NCBI RefSeq assembly: GCF_020194175.1
Contig: NZ_JADYVX010000009.1
Coordinates: 124,001 to 188,000 of the forward strand
Direction of reading: 5' to 3'
Origin: Bradyrhizobium sp. BRP22
Lineage (GTDB): Bacteria; Pseudomonadota; Alphaproteobacteria; Rhizobiales; Xanthobacteraceae
DNA length: 64,000 bases
Part shown: one piece after another, positions 51,107 to 60,625 of the stretch
How positions within the stretch are numbered: the first letter of the stretch is position 1
Layout: every line of letters begins with the position of its first letter
Made by a program: the position numbers and the translations under genes
Notes under the pieces: model-generated
What the model was told of the DNA's origin: nothing
The model's database searches: none
The model's input: only the letters and a program-made list of their open reading frames with translations

Positions 51107-53308
51107 ATGGCAGCGGAGATCGTGACGCAATTTTCGACCACGCGCGTCGTCGAGCAAATCGCGGAATCCCCCTTCTACATCCCGATGACGGGTCCCGCCG
51201 CGCGGCCGCGGCGGTCGCTCAAGCATGACGACACCTTCATCGTGCTCGACAGCCATGGCGACATCGGCGCTTCCGCCGGCGGACCCGATGGCCTGTTCAA
51301 CGCCGATACGCGTTATCTTGCGCGGCTGGAAATGGTGCTCGACGACGTGCAGCCGCTGTTGCTCGGCTCCAACCTGCGCGACGACAATTCCGCGCTGACG
51401 GTCGACCTCACCAATTCCGACGTTTACCGCAACGGCCGGCTGGTGCTGCAGAAGGATACGCTGCACATCGTGCGCTCGATCTTCCTGTGGCGCGGCACGG
51501 CCTATCAGCGGATCGGCCTGCAAAATCATGGCGACCATTTGGCAAGCTTCGATCTCACCTTGCTGTTCGACAATGATTTCGCCGATCTGTTCGAAGTGCG
51601 CGGCGAGCGCCGACCGCGGCGCGGCACCGGCTCGAGCAGGTTGCTCGGCCCGACCGATGTCGTGCTCGAATATGGCGGGCTGGACGGCCAGTCGCGGATC
51701 ACGGCGCTGCATTTCGATCCCAAGCCGACGCGGCTCTCGGTCAATGCCGCGACTTATCATTTCGAACTGGCGCCCAAGGCGGTCACCTCGCTGTTCATCG
51801 CGGTGTCCTGCAACAAGCCGATCATGCACAAGCCGGTGCCGTTCTTTCGCGGGCTCCTCGCGCATCGCCGCGAGATGCGGTACTCGACCGCCGGCGCCGC
51901 CAGTATCGAGACCTCGAATAACATCTTCAACGAGGTGCTGTGCCAGGCGATGGCCGACCTCAACATGCTGATGACCGAGACGCCGCAGGGCCGATATCCT
52001 TATGCCGGCATCCCCTGGTACTCGACGACGTTCGGCCGCGATGGATTGATCACCGCGTTGCAGATGCTGTGGGTCGATCCGCGTATCGCGCAAGGCGTCT
52101 TGAAGCGGCTCGCATTCTTCCAGGCCAAGAGCGTCGATCCGCTTGCCGATGCCGAGCCCGGCAAGATCCTGCATGAGATGCGCGGCGGCGAGATGGCGGC
52201 GCTGCGCGAGGTGCCGTTCGCGCAATATTACGGCAGCGTCGACTCGACGCCGTTGTTCGTGCTGCTGGCCGGCCATTACTACGAGCGCACCGGCGACGAA
52301 GCGACGCTCGCCGAGCTCTGGCCTTCGATCGAGGCGGCGCTGCAATGGATCGACGGCCCCGGCGATCCCGATCACGATGGTTTCATCGAATATCAGCGCG
52401 CGACCGAGCAGGGCCTCGCCAACCAGGGCTGGAAGGATTCCTTTGATGCCATCTTCCATGCCGACGGCAGATTGGCGGAGGGCTACATCGCGCTCTGCGA
52501 GGTGCAGGGCTATGTGTTCGCGGCCAAGCGGCTCTTGGCCAGGGTGGCGCGCCGGCTCGGTTATGCCGATAGGGCGGATAAGCTCGATGCGGAAGCCGAG
52601 ACGCTGCGCCAGCGCTTCGAGGAGGCGTTCTGGTGCGAGGAACTCGGCACCTATGCGCTGGCGCTCGACGGCAAGAAGGAACCATGCCGGGTGCGGACCT
52701 CGAACGCCGGCCAACTCCTGTTCGCCGGCATCGTCCGGGAAGACCGCGCACGGTTGGTCGCCGCCGACCTGATGAGCCAGAGTTTCTTCTCGGGCTGGGG
52801 CATCCGCACGGTCGGCAAGAACGAGGTGCGTTACAACCCGATGTCCTATCATGACGGCTCGATCTGGCCGCATGACAATGCGCTGATCGCGCTCGGTTTC
52901 GCCCGCTACGGGCTGAAGGGCTCGGTGGCGCATCTGTTCAAGGGGCTGTTCGACGCCGCAAGCTACATGGATCTGCGGCGCCTGCCCGAGTTGTTCTGTG
53001 GGTTCCAGCGCGAGCGTCGGCGCGGACCTGTGCTCTATCCGGTGGCCTGCGCGCCGCAGGCCTGGGCGAGCGCGACCCCCTTCACGCTGGTGGAGGCGGC
53101 GCTGGGACTCGAATTCGATGCCGCGCGCGGCGAGATCAGGCTGCGCGATCCTCGCTTGCCTGAATTCCTGAATGAGGCGATCCTGCGCGACCTGCGGCTC
53201 GGCGCCTCCAGCGTCGATCTGAGAGTCCGCCGCCATGATGGCGAAGTGTCGCTCGAAGTATTGCGTACACGCGGTCAAATCCAGGTGTCGATCGTGCTGA
53301 CGCATTAG
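51107..53308 (+). CDS. Amylo-alpha-1,6-glucosidase (glycogen debranching enzyme family)
   Basis: Protein of 733 residues. The N-terminal GDE_N_bis domain (about 35-230) begins LKHDDTFIVLDSHGDIGASAGGPDGLFNADTRYLARLEMVL (split around GLFNADTRYL). The C-terminal (alpha/alpha)6 barrel has PWYSTTFGRDGLITALQML, ANQGWKDSFDAIFH and YNPMSYHDGSIWPHDNALIALGF, where acidic residues act in hydrolysis. It removes alpha-1,6-linked glucose from glycogen-like glucans. It lies in a stress/glycan group with GT4 and GlgA. The start follows TCTAA; no strong ribosome site is seen. Confidence 0.87.
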   Translation: MAAEIVTQFSTTRVVEQIAESPFYIPMTGPAARPRRSLKHDDTFIVLDSHGDIGASAGGPDGLFNADTRYLARLEMVLDDVQPLLLGSNLRDDNSALTVDLTNSDVYRNGRLVLQKDTLHIVRSIFLWRGTAYQRIGLQNHGDHLASFDLTLLFDNDFADLFEVRGERRPRRGTGSSRLLGPTDVVLEYGGLDGQSRITALHFDPKPTRLSVNAATYHFELAPKAVTSLFIAVSCNKPIMHKPVPFFRGLLAHRREMRYSTAGAASIETSNNIFNEVLCQAMADLNMLMTETPQGRYPYAGIPWYSTTFGRDGLITALQMLWVDPRIAQGVLKRLAFFQAKSVDPLADAEPGKILHEMRGGEMAALREVPFAQYYGSVDSTPLFVLLAGHYYERTGDEATLAELWPSIEAALQWIDGPGDPDHDGFIEYQRATEQGLANQGWKDSFDAIFHADGRLAEGYIALCEVQGYVFAAKRLLARVARRLGYADRADKLDAEAETLRQRFEEAFWCEELGTYALALDGKKEPCRVRTSNAGQLLFAGIVREDRARLVAADLMSQSFFSGWGIRTVGKNEVRYNPMSYHDGSIWPHDNALIALGFARYGLKGSVAHLFKGLFDAASYMDLRRLPELFCGFQRERRRGPVLYPVACAPQAWASATPFTLVEAALGLEFDAARGEIRLRDPRLPEFLNEAILRDLRLGASSVDLRVRRHDGEVSLEVLRTRGQIQVSIVLTH

Positions 53309-53355
53309 AATGTCGGCCAGAATGTTTAGCTTTATTCCTGGTTTGGAGACCCCCG

Positions 53356-53835
53356 ATGTGGGCGAGCATGGTGACGACAATTGTTGCTGCGGCCTTTGCC
53401 GCAATTGCGGCCGCACAAGCGGCCGATGATCCGGCGGCACCGCCGCCGACCAAGCCTCCGGCTGCGCAGAAGGAACCGGCGCCTCCACCGTCGGTGACGG
53501 TGATCGGCGCCAGGGATGCGCACGGCATCCTCGGCCGCGACGTGCGCAGCGCCGCCAATGAGGACATGGGACGGATCGTGGATGTGATCGTCGATCGCGA
53601 AGGCACCGTGCGCGCCGCCGTGATCGACTTCGGCGGCTTCCTCGGTGTCGGCAGCCGCAAGATCGTTGTTGATTGGAACGCACTGCATTTCGGCAAGGTC
53701 GCCAACAAGAGCGACAGCATCACGCTCGAACTGACCAAGGAGCAGGTGAGCGCGGCGCCGGAATACAAGGAGGATACGCCTCTCATCGTGCTCGGCGCTG
53801 CCGGCAGTTTGCGTCCTTGGCAATATGACCATTAA
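53356..53835 (+). CDS. PRC-barrel domain protein with signal peptide
   Basis: Protein of 159 residues. An N-terminal signal (VTTIVAAAFAAIAAAQAAD) precedes a proline-rich linker (about 24-45). The PRC-barrel follows: GILGRDVRSAANEDMGRIVDVIVDREGTVRAAVIDFGGFLGVGSRKIVVDW (split; GRIVDVIVDREG, DFGGFLGVG). Exported PRC-barrel proteins with such linkers are common in rhizobia and linked to stress. GGAGACC precedes the ATG. Its end overlaps the MFS gene by 11 bases. Confidence 0.82.
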   Translation: MWASMVTTIVAAAFAAIAAAQAADDPAAPPPTKPPAAQKEPAPPPSVTVIGARDAHGILGRDVRSAANEDMGRIVDVIVDREGTVRAAVIDFGGFLGVGSRKIVVDWNALHFGKVANKSDSITLELTKEQVSAAPEYKEDTPLIVLGAAGSLRPWQYDH

Positions 53836-55180
53836 AGACGGAGATACATTGATCGCTCGTCCCTCCTCCTTGGCGGACAGGATCGGCGGCGATCGCAGGC
53901 GGTCGACGGCGGACGATCACGGTGCGCCACTGGTGCCGGAGTTACCGGCACCCGACCCATCGCGCCAACCTTCGCGGCAGAGCCAGCGTGGACTCGACTG
54001 GTTCATCTTCTTCCTGGCCGATGTGCAGACCGGGTTCGGCCCGTTCGTGGCGGTCTACCTGACCACGCAGAAATGGACCCAGGTCGAGATCGGCTTCGTG
54101 CTGTCGATCGGCGGCATCGTCGCGTTGCTCGGGCAGATGCCGGGCGGCGCCATCGTCGACGCCGCACGCTCCGAACGATTTGTCGCCGGGGCCGCGGTCG
54201 CGACCATTGGCTGCAGCGCGCTGGCCTATGCGGTGTGGCCGATCTTCCCGGTGGTGACGGCAGCCGCCACCCTGCATGCGCTTGCGAGCTGCGTGTTGGG
54301 GCCCGCAATCGCCGCGATCAGCCTCGGCCTGGTCGGGCCATATGCGATCGGGGAGCGGCTCGGGCGCAATGCCCGTTTCGCGTCGCTCGGCAACGGCTCG
54401 GCTGCGGCGCTGATGGGTGCCTGCGGCTACCTGATCTCGAGCCGCTCGGTGTTCCTGGTCACCTTCATCCTGGCGATACCGACTTTGATCGCGCTGTCGC
54501 GGATCCGCGAGAAGGAGATCGACATCGCGCAAGCCCATGGTGCCGTTGTCCGCAAGATTCCCGACAAGAAAGCGACCAGCGTGCTGGCGCTGTGCAGCAA
54601 GCGGCCGCTGTTGATCTTCGCCTTCAGCGTGCTCCTGTTCCAGCTCGCGAATGCGGCGATGCTGCCGCTGATGGCGGGCGTGGTGACGATGCGCTCCAGC
54701 CAGTGGGCGCCGGTCCTGATCGCGGCCTGCATCATTGTGCCGCAGGCGATCGTGGCGCTGGCCTCGCCCTCGGTCGGGCGCAAGGCGCAGACCTGGGGCC
54801 GCCGGCCGCTGCTCCTGCTCGCCTTTGGCGCGCTCGTGATCCGCGGTGTGCTGTTTGCAACCGTGCGCGACCCCTACCTGCTGGTGGCCGTGCAGATCTT
54901 CGACGGCATTACCGCGGCAGTGTTCAGCGTCATGGTGCCGTTGATCGTGGCTGACGTCGCCTTCGGCAGCGGGCACTTCAACCTGGCGCAGGGCATCGTC
55001 GGCACCGCGACCGGGATCGGCGCATCACTGAGCACGGTGCTCGCCGGCTATGTCAGCGACAAGTTCGGCAGCAACATCGCTTTCTTAGGGCTTGCCGGGA
55101 TCGCCGCGCTCGGCCTGCTGATGATCCTGTCGATCATGCCCGAGACGCGACGGACGGCGCCGGCACCAGACGCACGGTGA
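53825..55180 (+). CDS. MFS transporter
   Basis: Transporter of 451 residues with 12 hydrophobic segments after a 55-residue hydrophilic N-terminal tail. The segments FFLADVQTGFGPFVAVYLTTQKWTQVEIGFVLSIGG and GQMPGGAIVDAARSERFVAGAAV (motif A-like) are clear. The substrate is unknown. The ATG lies 11 bases inside the PRC-barrel gene, so they are co-translated. Its last 47 bases overlap the end of the convergent MFS gene. Confidence 0.83.
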   Translation: MTIKDGDTLIARPSSLADRIGGDRRRSTADDHGAPLVPELPAPDPSRQPSRQSQRGLDWFIFFLADVQTGFGPFVAVYLTTQKWTQVEIGFVLSIGGIVALLGQMPGGAIVDAARSERFVAGAAVATIGCSALAYAVWPIFPVVTAAATLHALASCVLGPAIAAISLGLVGPYAIGERLGRNARFASLGNGSAAALMGACGYLISSRSVFLVTFILAIPTLIALSRIREKEIDIAQAHGAVVRKIPDKKATSVLALCSKRPLLIFAFSVLLFQLANAAMLPLMAGVVTMRSSQWAPVLIAACIIVPQAIVALASPSVGRKAQTWGRRPLLLLAFGALVIRGVLFATVRDPYLLVAVQIFDGITAAVFSVMVPLIVADVAFGSGHFNLAQGIVGTATGIGASLSTVLAGYVSDKFGSNIAFLGLAGIAALGLLMILSIMPETRRTAPAPDAR

Positions 55181-56360
55181 GCAGCGCAGCTATCGCAACT
55201 GACGTGGCGACGCCCGCCACGCAGGCGGTCCATCCCCACCGATCGAACAATTGGCCAAGCACCGCGCTGCCGACGAGCCCGCCGAGAAAATAACAGGCCA
55301 GATAGGTGCCGCTCGCGACGCCGCGGTTGCCGTTTGCTGCGCGGCCGACGAAGCCGGTCGCGCACGCCTGCGCGAAGAAGGTTCCGACGCCGACCAGGAT
55401 CATGCCACTCAACACCAGCCAAAGATGTGACGAGAGCAGGGGCGGCAGGCCGATGCCCGCAACCACCAGCGCGGCCCAGATCGCCGGCCGCGTGCCGAAG
55501 CGCGCGATCGCCGCTCCCGCAAACAGCGTCGTTACGATCGAAGGAAGGAAGGCCAAATAGATCAGGCCGAGGTCCATGCGACTGAGCGACAGCGGCGGGC
55601 GCACAAGGACGAAGTTGACGAAGGTGAAGGTGCCGATGAAGGCGAACAGAATGCAGAAGCCGAGCGCGAAAGCGGCACGCAGTGCTGGATTGCACCAATG
55701 CTCGATCGTCGCTTGCAGCGGCGAGATCGTCGTCGTCATCGCCCGCATCGGTTTCGCTCGGGCGACGGTGAAATAGACCAGAACTGCGCCTGCGATATTG
55801 AGCAGCGCAAAGAAGCAGAAATTCGAGGCCAATCCGAATGTGTCGGCAATCGCCGCGGATACGAGGCGGCCCACCAGATTGCTCGCGACATTGCCGGTAA
55901 CATAAGCCGCAAACGCGCCCGCTGAATCCGTCTCGCTGCACTGCTCGCCGAGATAGGCCAGCGTCAGCGTGAAGGCCGAGGCCATGCACAGGCCCTGCGC
56001 GATGCGGAGTACCGTGAAGGTGGCGAGGTCGGGCGCAACTGCGAGCAGGTTGGTTGGTACCGCAAGCAGGAGGAGACTTACGAGGATGCCCAATCGCCGG
56101 TCGATGTGCGGGCTTAGCATGCCGATCACGAGGCCGGCGACGGCCATGCCGAGCGTGCTCGCATTGACCGCCACGCTCATGGCCGCCGGCGACACGTTGT
56201 AATGCCGGGTGAGTGAGGGAAGGATTGCCTGGGTCGCGAACAGATCCACAACCGTCAGAAACGCGGTCACGCCGATAACGAGGGATCGCAGCGCTATCCC
56301 CGGCGAGTGGCCGCCCATCTCGATTGTTTCTGCTCTGATATGCGCGGTCAGGTCGGTCAT
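55134..56360 (-). CDS. MFS transporter, YnfM-like
   Basis: Transporter of 408 residues with 12 segments. LTVVDLFATQAILPSLTRHYNVSPAAMSVAVNASTLGMAVAGLVIGMLS (split at the VSPAAMS loop) is the AraJ/YnfM-type N terminus, and LLAVAPDLATFTVLRIAQGLCMASAF is motif B-like. It probably exports small metabolites or drugs. GAGG lies six bases before the ATG at 56360. Overlaps the convergent MFS gene tail to tail. Confidence 0.83.
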   Translation of the reverse strand: MTDLTAHIRAETIEMGGHSPGIALRSLVIGVTAFLTVVDLFATQAILPSLTRHYNVSPAAMSVAVNASTLGMAVAGLVIGMLSPHIDRRLGILVSLLLLAVPTNLLAVAPDLATFTVLRIAQGLCMASAFTLTLAYLGEQCSETDSAGAFAAYVTGNVASNLVGRLVSAAIADTFGLASNFCFFALLNIAGAVLVYFTVARAKPMRAMTTTISPLQATIEHWCNPALRAAFALGFCILFAFIGTFTFVNFVLVRPPLSLSRMDLGLIYLAFLPSIVTTLFAGAAIARFGTRPAIWAALVVAGIGLPPLLSSHLWLVLSGMILVGVGTFFAQACATGFVGRAANGNRGVASGTYLACYFLGGLVGSAVLGQLFDRWGWTACVAGVATSVAIAALLTVRLVPAPSVASRA

Positions 56361-56462
56361 GGCGGACCTCGCGAAGAGAGGGAGGATGTGACGCCTGGGC
56401 GTGTGGGCGGCACGGGAACTCCAGGACGTCACATCCGGTAACGAGGCTGGGGTGGGCGCTCG

Positions 56463-56948
56463 TCACATATTATGGTCGTGCGGATCCTTGCGGACGTCGC
56501 CGACATAGAGAATGACGGTTTCCTTGCCGAGATTCTTCCACCAGTGCGACGTGCCGAACACTTCGGGACGAATGTCGCCGGCCTTGTGCACGATCGGCTC
56601 GGCGCAATTGCTGGCATATTCGACGATCTCGCCCTGCTGGACGAAGATCAGCGCCGGCCGGTCGTCATGGCTGTGCCACGGCACGATGCCGCCGGGCTCG
56701 ATCGTCAGTCTGCGAAAGCGCAGTTCACGATCCTTGATATGGGCGGGCTGCTTTTCAAGGTCGATCGAGCCGAGGGTGTCATCGCTGACGCCGACCGCCT
56801 TGGTGTCGACCTTCTCGCGGACATTGGGCTTCAGCTTGTCGGCCGGACATTCGCCGGCGTGCGCGACTGAGGTTGCGGCCATCGACCCGGCGAGGGCGGC
56901 GGCAACGGTCAGGCGGCGCCAGGGCAGGCGTGCAGGGATACCAAACAT
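56463..56948 (-). CDS. Secreted cupin-domain protein
   Basis: Protein of 161 residues with a signal peptide (LTVAAALAGSMAATSVAHAGE). The single cupin has PGGIVPWHSHDDRPALIFVQQGEIVEY (metal ligands in HSH; the usual following glutamate is not at its normal place) and a second motif at GDIRPEVFGTSHWWKN with a histidine. Two cysteines (GEC, SNC) could form a disulfide in the periplasm. Function unknown; catalytic or sensory. Monocistronic. Confidence 0.78.
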   Translation of the reverse strand: MFGIPARLPWRRLTVAAALAGSMAATSVAHAGECPADKLKPNVREKVDTKAVGVSDDTLGSIDLEKQPAHIKDRELRFRRLTIEPGGIVPWHSHDDRPALIFVQQGEIVEYASNCAEPIVHKAGDIRPEVFGTSHWWKNLGKETVILYVGDVRKDPHDHNM

Positions 56949-57201
56949 GTCGTGCTCTCCTTCGTGCGTCGGCCTCGGATGTTCCGGCCGGCTATGCCAT
57001 CACCATCGTCGAAAGATCGCATCGGATGAAATGCCGGCTGGCTCTCGACTCGATAGCGCCCTGCTATGCCGCGTTGTCAGCTCGCGATGCTTGGCGGCTA
57101 TCGAAGCGATTGGACAGCGGCATTTCCAATTTCGGAGGTGTGAGCCCTTCATGAGGCACGCGCCCGGTTGGCGGGCGTTTCGTCCAGCGAGAGGATTTCC
57201 C

Positions 57202-57486
57202 ATGAGCAAGTCGTTCAGGACTGTCATTTTCGCCGCGGCGTTCGCCGCGACTGCCACCTCCGCGCTTTCGCAGGTGGCCTGGGAGTTCAATCCCGGCATG
57301 GCCTATATGTACGCCGGTCCCGGAAAGATGACCGCGATGGCCATGGCGCCAGGCGAAAAGAACCACGAGGCGATGATGAAGCACGCCACCAGGGTGCCCA
57401 ACAGCACCATCTTCTTCCTGGACGGTGGCCAGCTCTATTCAGTATCCGGCACCCTCGATCCGACCGGCAATTTCTATCGGCCGTGA
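57202..57486 (+). CDS. Small secreted protein of unknown function, 94 residues
   Basis: An ATG preceded by GAGAGG opens 94 codons. A Sec signal (VIFAAAFAATATSALSQ) is followed by a methionine-rich mature part with MAYMYAGPGKMTAMAMA and EKNHEAMMKHATRVPNS, then a beta-like tail with DGGQLYSVSG. Ten methionines and two histidines in about 70 mature residues recall metal-binding periplasmic proteins, but no known family is recognised. A 6-bp hairpin (57161-57166/57172-57177) followed by TTT stands 24 bases upstream and another lies after the gene. Confidence 0.7.
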   Translation: MSKSFRTVIFAAAFAATATSALSQVAWEFNPGMAYMYAGPGKMTAMAMAPGEKNHEAMMKHATRVPNSTIFFLDGGQLYSVSGTLDPTGNFYRP

Positions 57487-57501
57487 ACATGCATTCGGCG
57501 A

Positions 57502-57523
57502 GGCCGCCCCCTTGCGGGCGGCC
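57502..57523. terminator. GC-rich hairpin after the small secreted-protein gene
   Basis: GGCCGCCC (57502-57509) and GGGCGGCC (57516-57523) form an 8-bp stem with a six-base loop, 15 bases after the stop. An A-rich rather than T-rich tail follows, so it may be a weak terminator or a 3' stabiliser before the peroxiredoxin-like gene. Confidence 0.5.
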
Positions 57524-57569
57524 CCCTGGAGAAAATAAAACCGGGCTTACCAATTGATCGGAGTCAGAG

Positions 57570-58283
57570 ATGACCGAGCTTTTGCCCGCCGATGCCGAAC
57601 GCCTCAGGCAGGCATTTCAGCGCTGTCGCGACATGGACGGCACGTTGGGCGAGCAGCTGGAGGTTTATGCCGCGGCTGGCCGCGAGATCTTTCCCGCTTA
57701 TAGCGATGCGGTGGACCGTCTGGTCTGTCGCCTTCGCGAGAACGGCGGCGGCGAAAATGCGCCGCGGCCGGGCGAGGTGATGCCGTTCTTCGTGCTTCCG
57801 GACGAAACCGGCCGGTTGGTCAACCTGAACTGGTTGCTTGCTGACGGGCCGGTGGTGGTGATGTTCTATCGCGGGCACTGGTGCCCTTATTGCAGGTTGA
57901 GCATCAATGCAGTGGTGCAGGCTCACGATCGGATAAAGGCGATGGGGGCTCGGGTTGTGGCAATCATGCCTGAGACGCAAAGATACGCCGAGCAATTCAA
58001 ATCGGAGTCGGGCGCGCCGTTTCCCGTGCTGAGCGATCTCGACAACGGCTATGCATTGTCGCTGAATCTCGCGATCTGGCTGGGTGCCGAGATCCAGCAA
58101 CTGTTGTCCTATCTCGACTTGTCGGGCTTTCACGGCAATAACGGCTGGGTGTTGCCGATCCCGGCGACTTTCGTTGTCGGCCGCGATGGGATCGTGAAAG
58201 CTCGGTTCGTCGATCCCGATTTCCGCAAGCGGATGCAGATCGACGCGCTGATCGCCGCGGTGCAGAGCGCCAGCCACGGATAG
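57570..58283 (+). CDS. Peroxiredoxin-like (AhpC/TSA, thioredoxin-fold) protein
   Basis: Protein of 237 residues. Residues 70-235 form a thioredoxin/peroxiredoxin fold, with MPFFVLPDETGRLVNLNWLL, the active motif FYRGHWCPYC (CxxC at about 109-112) and VLPIPATFVVGRDGIVKARFVDPDFRKRM (split; cis-proline in IPATF). The first 60 residues are helical. It probably reduces peroxides or disulfides in the cytoplasm. It diverges in none of its neighbours; the LysR gene is convergent 18 bases away. Confidence 0.82.
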   Translation: MTELLPADAERLRQAFQRCRDMDGTLGEQLEVYAAAGREIFPAYSDAVDRLVCRLRENGGGENAPRPGEVMPFFVLPDETGRLVNLNWLLADGPVVVMFYRGHWCPYCRLSINAVVQAHDRIKAMGARVVAIMPETQRYAEQFKSESGAPFPVLSDLDNGYALSLNLAIWLGAEIQQLLSYLDLSGFHGNNGWVLPIPATFVVGRDGIVKARFVDPDFRKRMQIDALIAAVQSASHG

Positions 58284-58301
58284 CGGCAAGGCAAGCGCAA
58301 T

Positions 58302-59204
58302 TCAGGCGATCGCTGTCCCGCTCAGGAGATGTTGCCAGTCGGCGCCGCGAAGCATTCGCATGACCGCGGACGCAACCGCAGTACGCTGGCGTCCCACCAC
58401 GCCATAGAGATTCACCGTACGGCGGGAGTCCAGCCCGTCGAGCGCGGTGCGCTTCAGAGTGTCCGGAATAACGCTCGTATGAGGGATCACTGCAATCCCG
58501 ATATCGGCCTCCAGCAATTCGATCAGGTCGCGCTCCGAGGCGATTTCGTGGCTGTGATCGACCGCGATACCGCGCTCGCGCAGCGACAGCCCCAGGCGCT
58601 CGGAGTGCTCACAATAGGTTCGGGAAAGCAGTTGCTCGGATCTGAGATCATCGAAGCTGATATTGTCGCGCTCCGCCAGCGGATGCTGCCGGCTCATGAC
58701 CAGATAGAAATCTTCCGTGAACAGCGGCCACGTGTCCAGCCGGTCCCAGTCGCTGCCGAGTTCTGCGGCGATGCCAAGTTCCGCTTCGCCTTTCTTCAGG
58801 TATTCGCCGACCTCCTCGCTGCTGCCGCGCAGGAAGCGAAATTCCAGGCGGTTGAACTGCCGCTTGATCTGCTCGAGATGCGGGATCAGAAGCGACAGGT
58901 CGATCGAATGGGTCAGCGCGATCCGCAATGCGCCGATTTCGCCGCTCTTGAAGGACGACGCCAGCATTCGCGCGCCGGCGGCCGCATCATAGCATTGCTG
59001 CAACAGCGGATGCATACGCTGGCCGAGTTCGGTCAATTGCGCCGTCGGCCGCTCTCGTCGGAACAGGTCGCCTCCGAGCTCGGCTTCGAGCTGCTTGATG
59101 GCGCGCGTCAGCGAAGGCTGCGTGACATTGCATTCCTCGGCGGCGCGCGTGAAATTCAACAGCCGCGCCACCGCGAGGAAATACCTGACCTGATGCATCT
59201 CCAT
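58302..59204 (-). CDS. LysR-family transcriptional regulator
   Basis: Regulator of 300 residues. The helix-turn-helix is LLNFTRAAEECNVTQPSLTRAIKQLEAELGGDLFRRER (split; AAEECNVTQPSLTRAI at about 20-35). Residues 90-290 form the substrate-binding domain. The nearest divergent gene is the patatin at 59456, 251 bases away. The convergent peroxiredoxin-like gene is also a candidate target, in the way OxyR relatives act, but redox cysteines are not obviously conserved. Confidence 0.86.
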   Translation of the reverse strand: MEMHQVRYFLAVARLLNFTRAAEECNVTQPSLTRAIKQLEAELGGDLFRRERPTAQLTELGQRMHPLLQQCYDAAAGARMLASSFKSGEIGALRIALTHSIDLSLLIPHLEQIKRQFNRLEFRFLRGSSEEVGEYLKKGEAELGIAAELGSDWDRLDTWPLFTEDFYLVMSRQHPLAERDNISFDDLRSEQLLSRTYCEHSERLGLSLRERGIAVDHSHEIASERDLIELLEADIGIAVIPHTSVIPDTLKRTALDGLDSRRTVNLYGVVGRQRTAVASAVMRMLRGADWQHLLSGTAIA

Positions 59205-59455
59205 GATCGCACTGCCCTGTCCGACCCAGGGTGAAGGTTAGCCGAAACCCGCCGGCAACTACACCAGAACCGCTATAGCGCCCGCCTATGGTTTCGGAAG
59301 CCAAGAGGCATTTGCGATATTTGCGTGCGGCGCAGATTGTGCCCGCAGTGGCGGTGTAGCCGCCGCGCCGGGCGGCGGGCCCTCGCACTGAAACGTGATC
59401 GTAACGGATCAGGAGCGCACGCGAATATCACACGGATAAGCGGAGGAAGCGTGAC

Positions 59456-60619
59456 ATGAGCAATGCGAAGGACAGGAATTCTTCCCTAAATCTTCGCACC
59501 CGGGGTGATGCGGGGCCGGGCCAGGTCGTTCTGGTGCTGCAGGGCGGCGGGGCGCTCGGCTCCTATCAGGCTGGTGTCTATCAGGCGCTGCATGAAGCCG
59601 GCATCGAGCCCGACTGGATCATCGGCACCTCGATCGGCGCGATCAATGCGAGCCTGATCGCAGGCAACTCGCCGCAGCACCGGTTGTCGCGCCTGCGCGA
59701 GTTCTGGAAGAGGATGGAGCAGTCGCCGGTCTGGAGCTTTCGCGATGTCTTTCCCGGCTTCAACGACAAGCTGTCGTACTGGTCGACCGTGACCAGCGGC
59801 ATTCCCGGCTTCTTTCGGCCCAATCCCTTGGCCCATGCCGGCGACTCCTATCCGCTCGGCGCCGACAAGGCCGGATACTATTCGACCGCGCCGCTGGAGC
59901 GGACGCTTGCCGAACTGGTGGACTTCGACCTCGTCAACAATTGCTCGCTGCGGCTGACGGTCGGCGCCGCCCATGTTCGCACCAGCCAGATGCGTTATTT
60001 CGACAGCCGCGATATCCGGCTCGGCGTCAGGCACATCATGGCCTCCGGCGCGCTGCCGCCGGCTTTCCCGGCCGTGCGCATCGACGGCGAGTTCTATTGG
60101 GACGGCGGAATTTTATCGAACACGCCGACGGAAGCCGTATTCGACGACAATCCGCGCAGGGACTCGCTGATCTTCGCGGTGCATTTGTGGAATCCGCATG
60201 GCGCGGAGCCGACCACGATGGCGGAGGTGCTCAACCGTCACAAGGATGTGCAGTATTCCAGCCGGATCTTGAGTCACGTTGCGCGCCAGCAGCAGGCCCA
60301 CCGGCTGCGCCACGTGATCAATGAGCTCGTTGCCAGGTTGCCGGAAGCCGAGCGCAATAGCGAGGCAGTGCGGGAGTTGGCCAGTTACGGCTGTCCGACC
60401 CGGATGCATGTGGTGAGGCTGCTCGCGCCGCAGCTCGATCACGAGACCCACACCAAGGACATCGATTTCAGCCCGTCTGGCATCATGAAGCGCTGGGATG
60501 CCGGCTACACCCATACCAAGGCGGTGCTGCAGCGCGCCCCCTGGATTGGCGAATTCGACCCGCTGTCGGGCGTCATTCTGCACGAGCAGATGGCGACCAT
60601 GCCACAGGCGGCGGAATGA
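59456..60619 (+). CDS. Patatin-like phospholipase
   Basis: Serine hydrolase of 387 residues. The oxyanion loop LVLQGGGALGSYQAGVY (about 25-41), nucleophile elbow GTSIGAINAS (about 57-66) and catalytic aspartate in WDGGILSNTP (about 217-226) give the complete Ser-Asp dyad. The C-terminal 100 residues resemble DUF3734 (HVINELVARLPE). The family hydrolyses membrane lipids or poly-hydroxybutyrate-associated lipids. No signal peptide. Its stop is six bases from the convergent glgA stop. Confidence 0.87.
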   Translation: MSNAKDRNSSLNLRTRGDAGPGQVVLVLQGGGALGSYQAGVYQALHEAGIEPDWIIGTSIGAINASLIAGNSPQHRLSRLREFWKRMEQSPVWSFRDVFPGFNDKLSYWSTVTSGIPGFFRPNPLAHAGDSYPLGADKAGYYSTAPLERTLAELVDFDLVNNCSLRLTVGAAHVRTSQMRYFDSRDIRLGVRHIMASGALPPAFPAVRIDGEFYWDGGILSNTPTEAVFDDNPRRDSLIFAVHLWNPHGAEPTTMAEVLNRHKDVQYSSRILSHVARQQQAHRLRHVINELVARLPEAERNSEAVRELASYGCPTRMHVVRLLAPQLDHETHTKDIDFSPSGIMKRWDAGYTHTKAVLQRAPWIGEFDPLSGVILHEQMATMPQAAE

Positions 60620-60625
60620 CGCCGG

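Noticed and set aside
51026-53683. Minus-strand open frame of about 885 codons
   Set aside because: Antisense shadow of the debranching enzyme gene; the plus-strand product has clear catalytic motifs.
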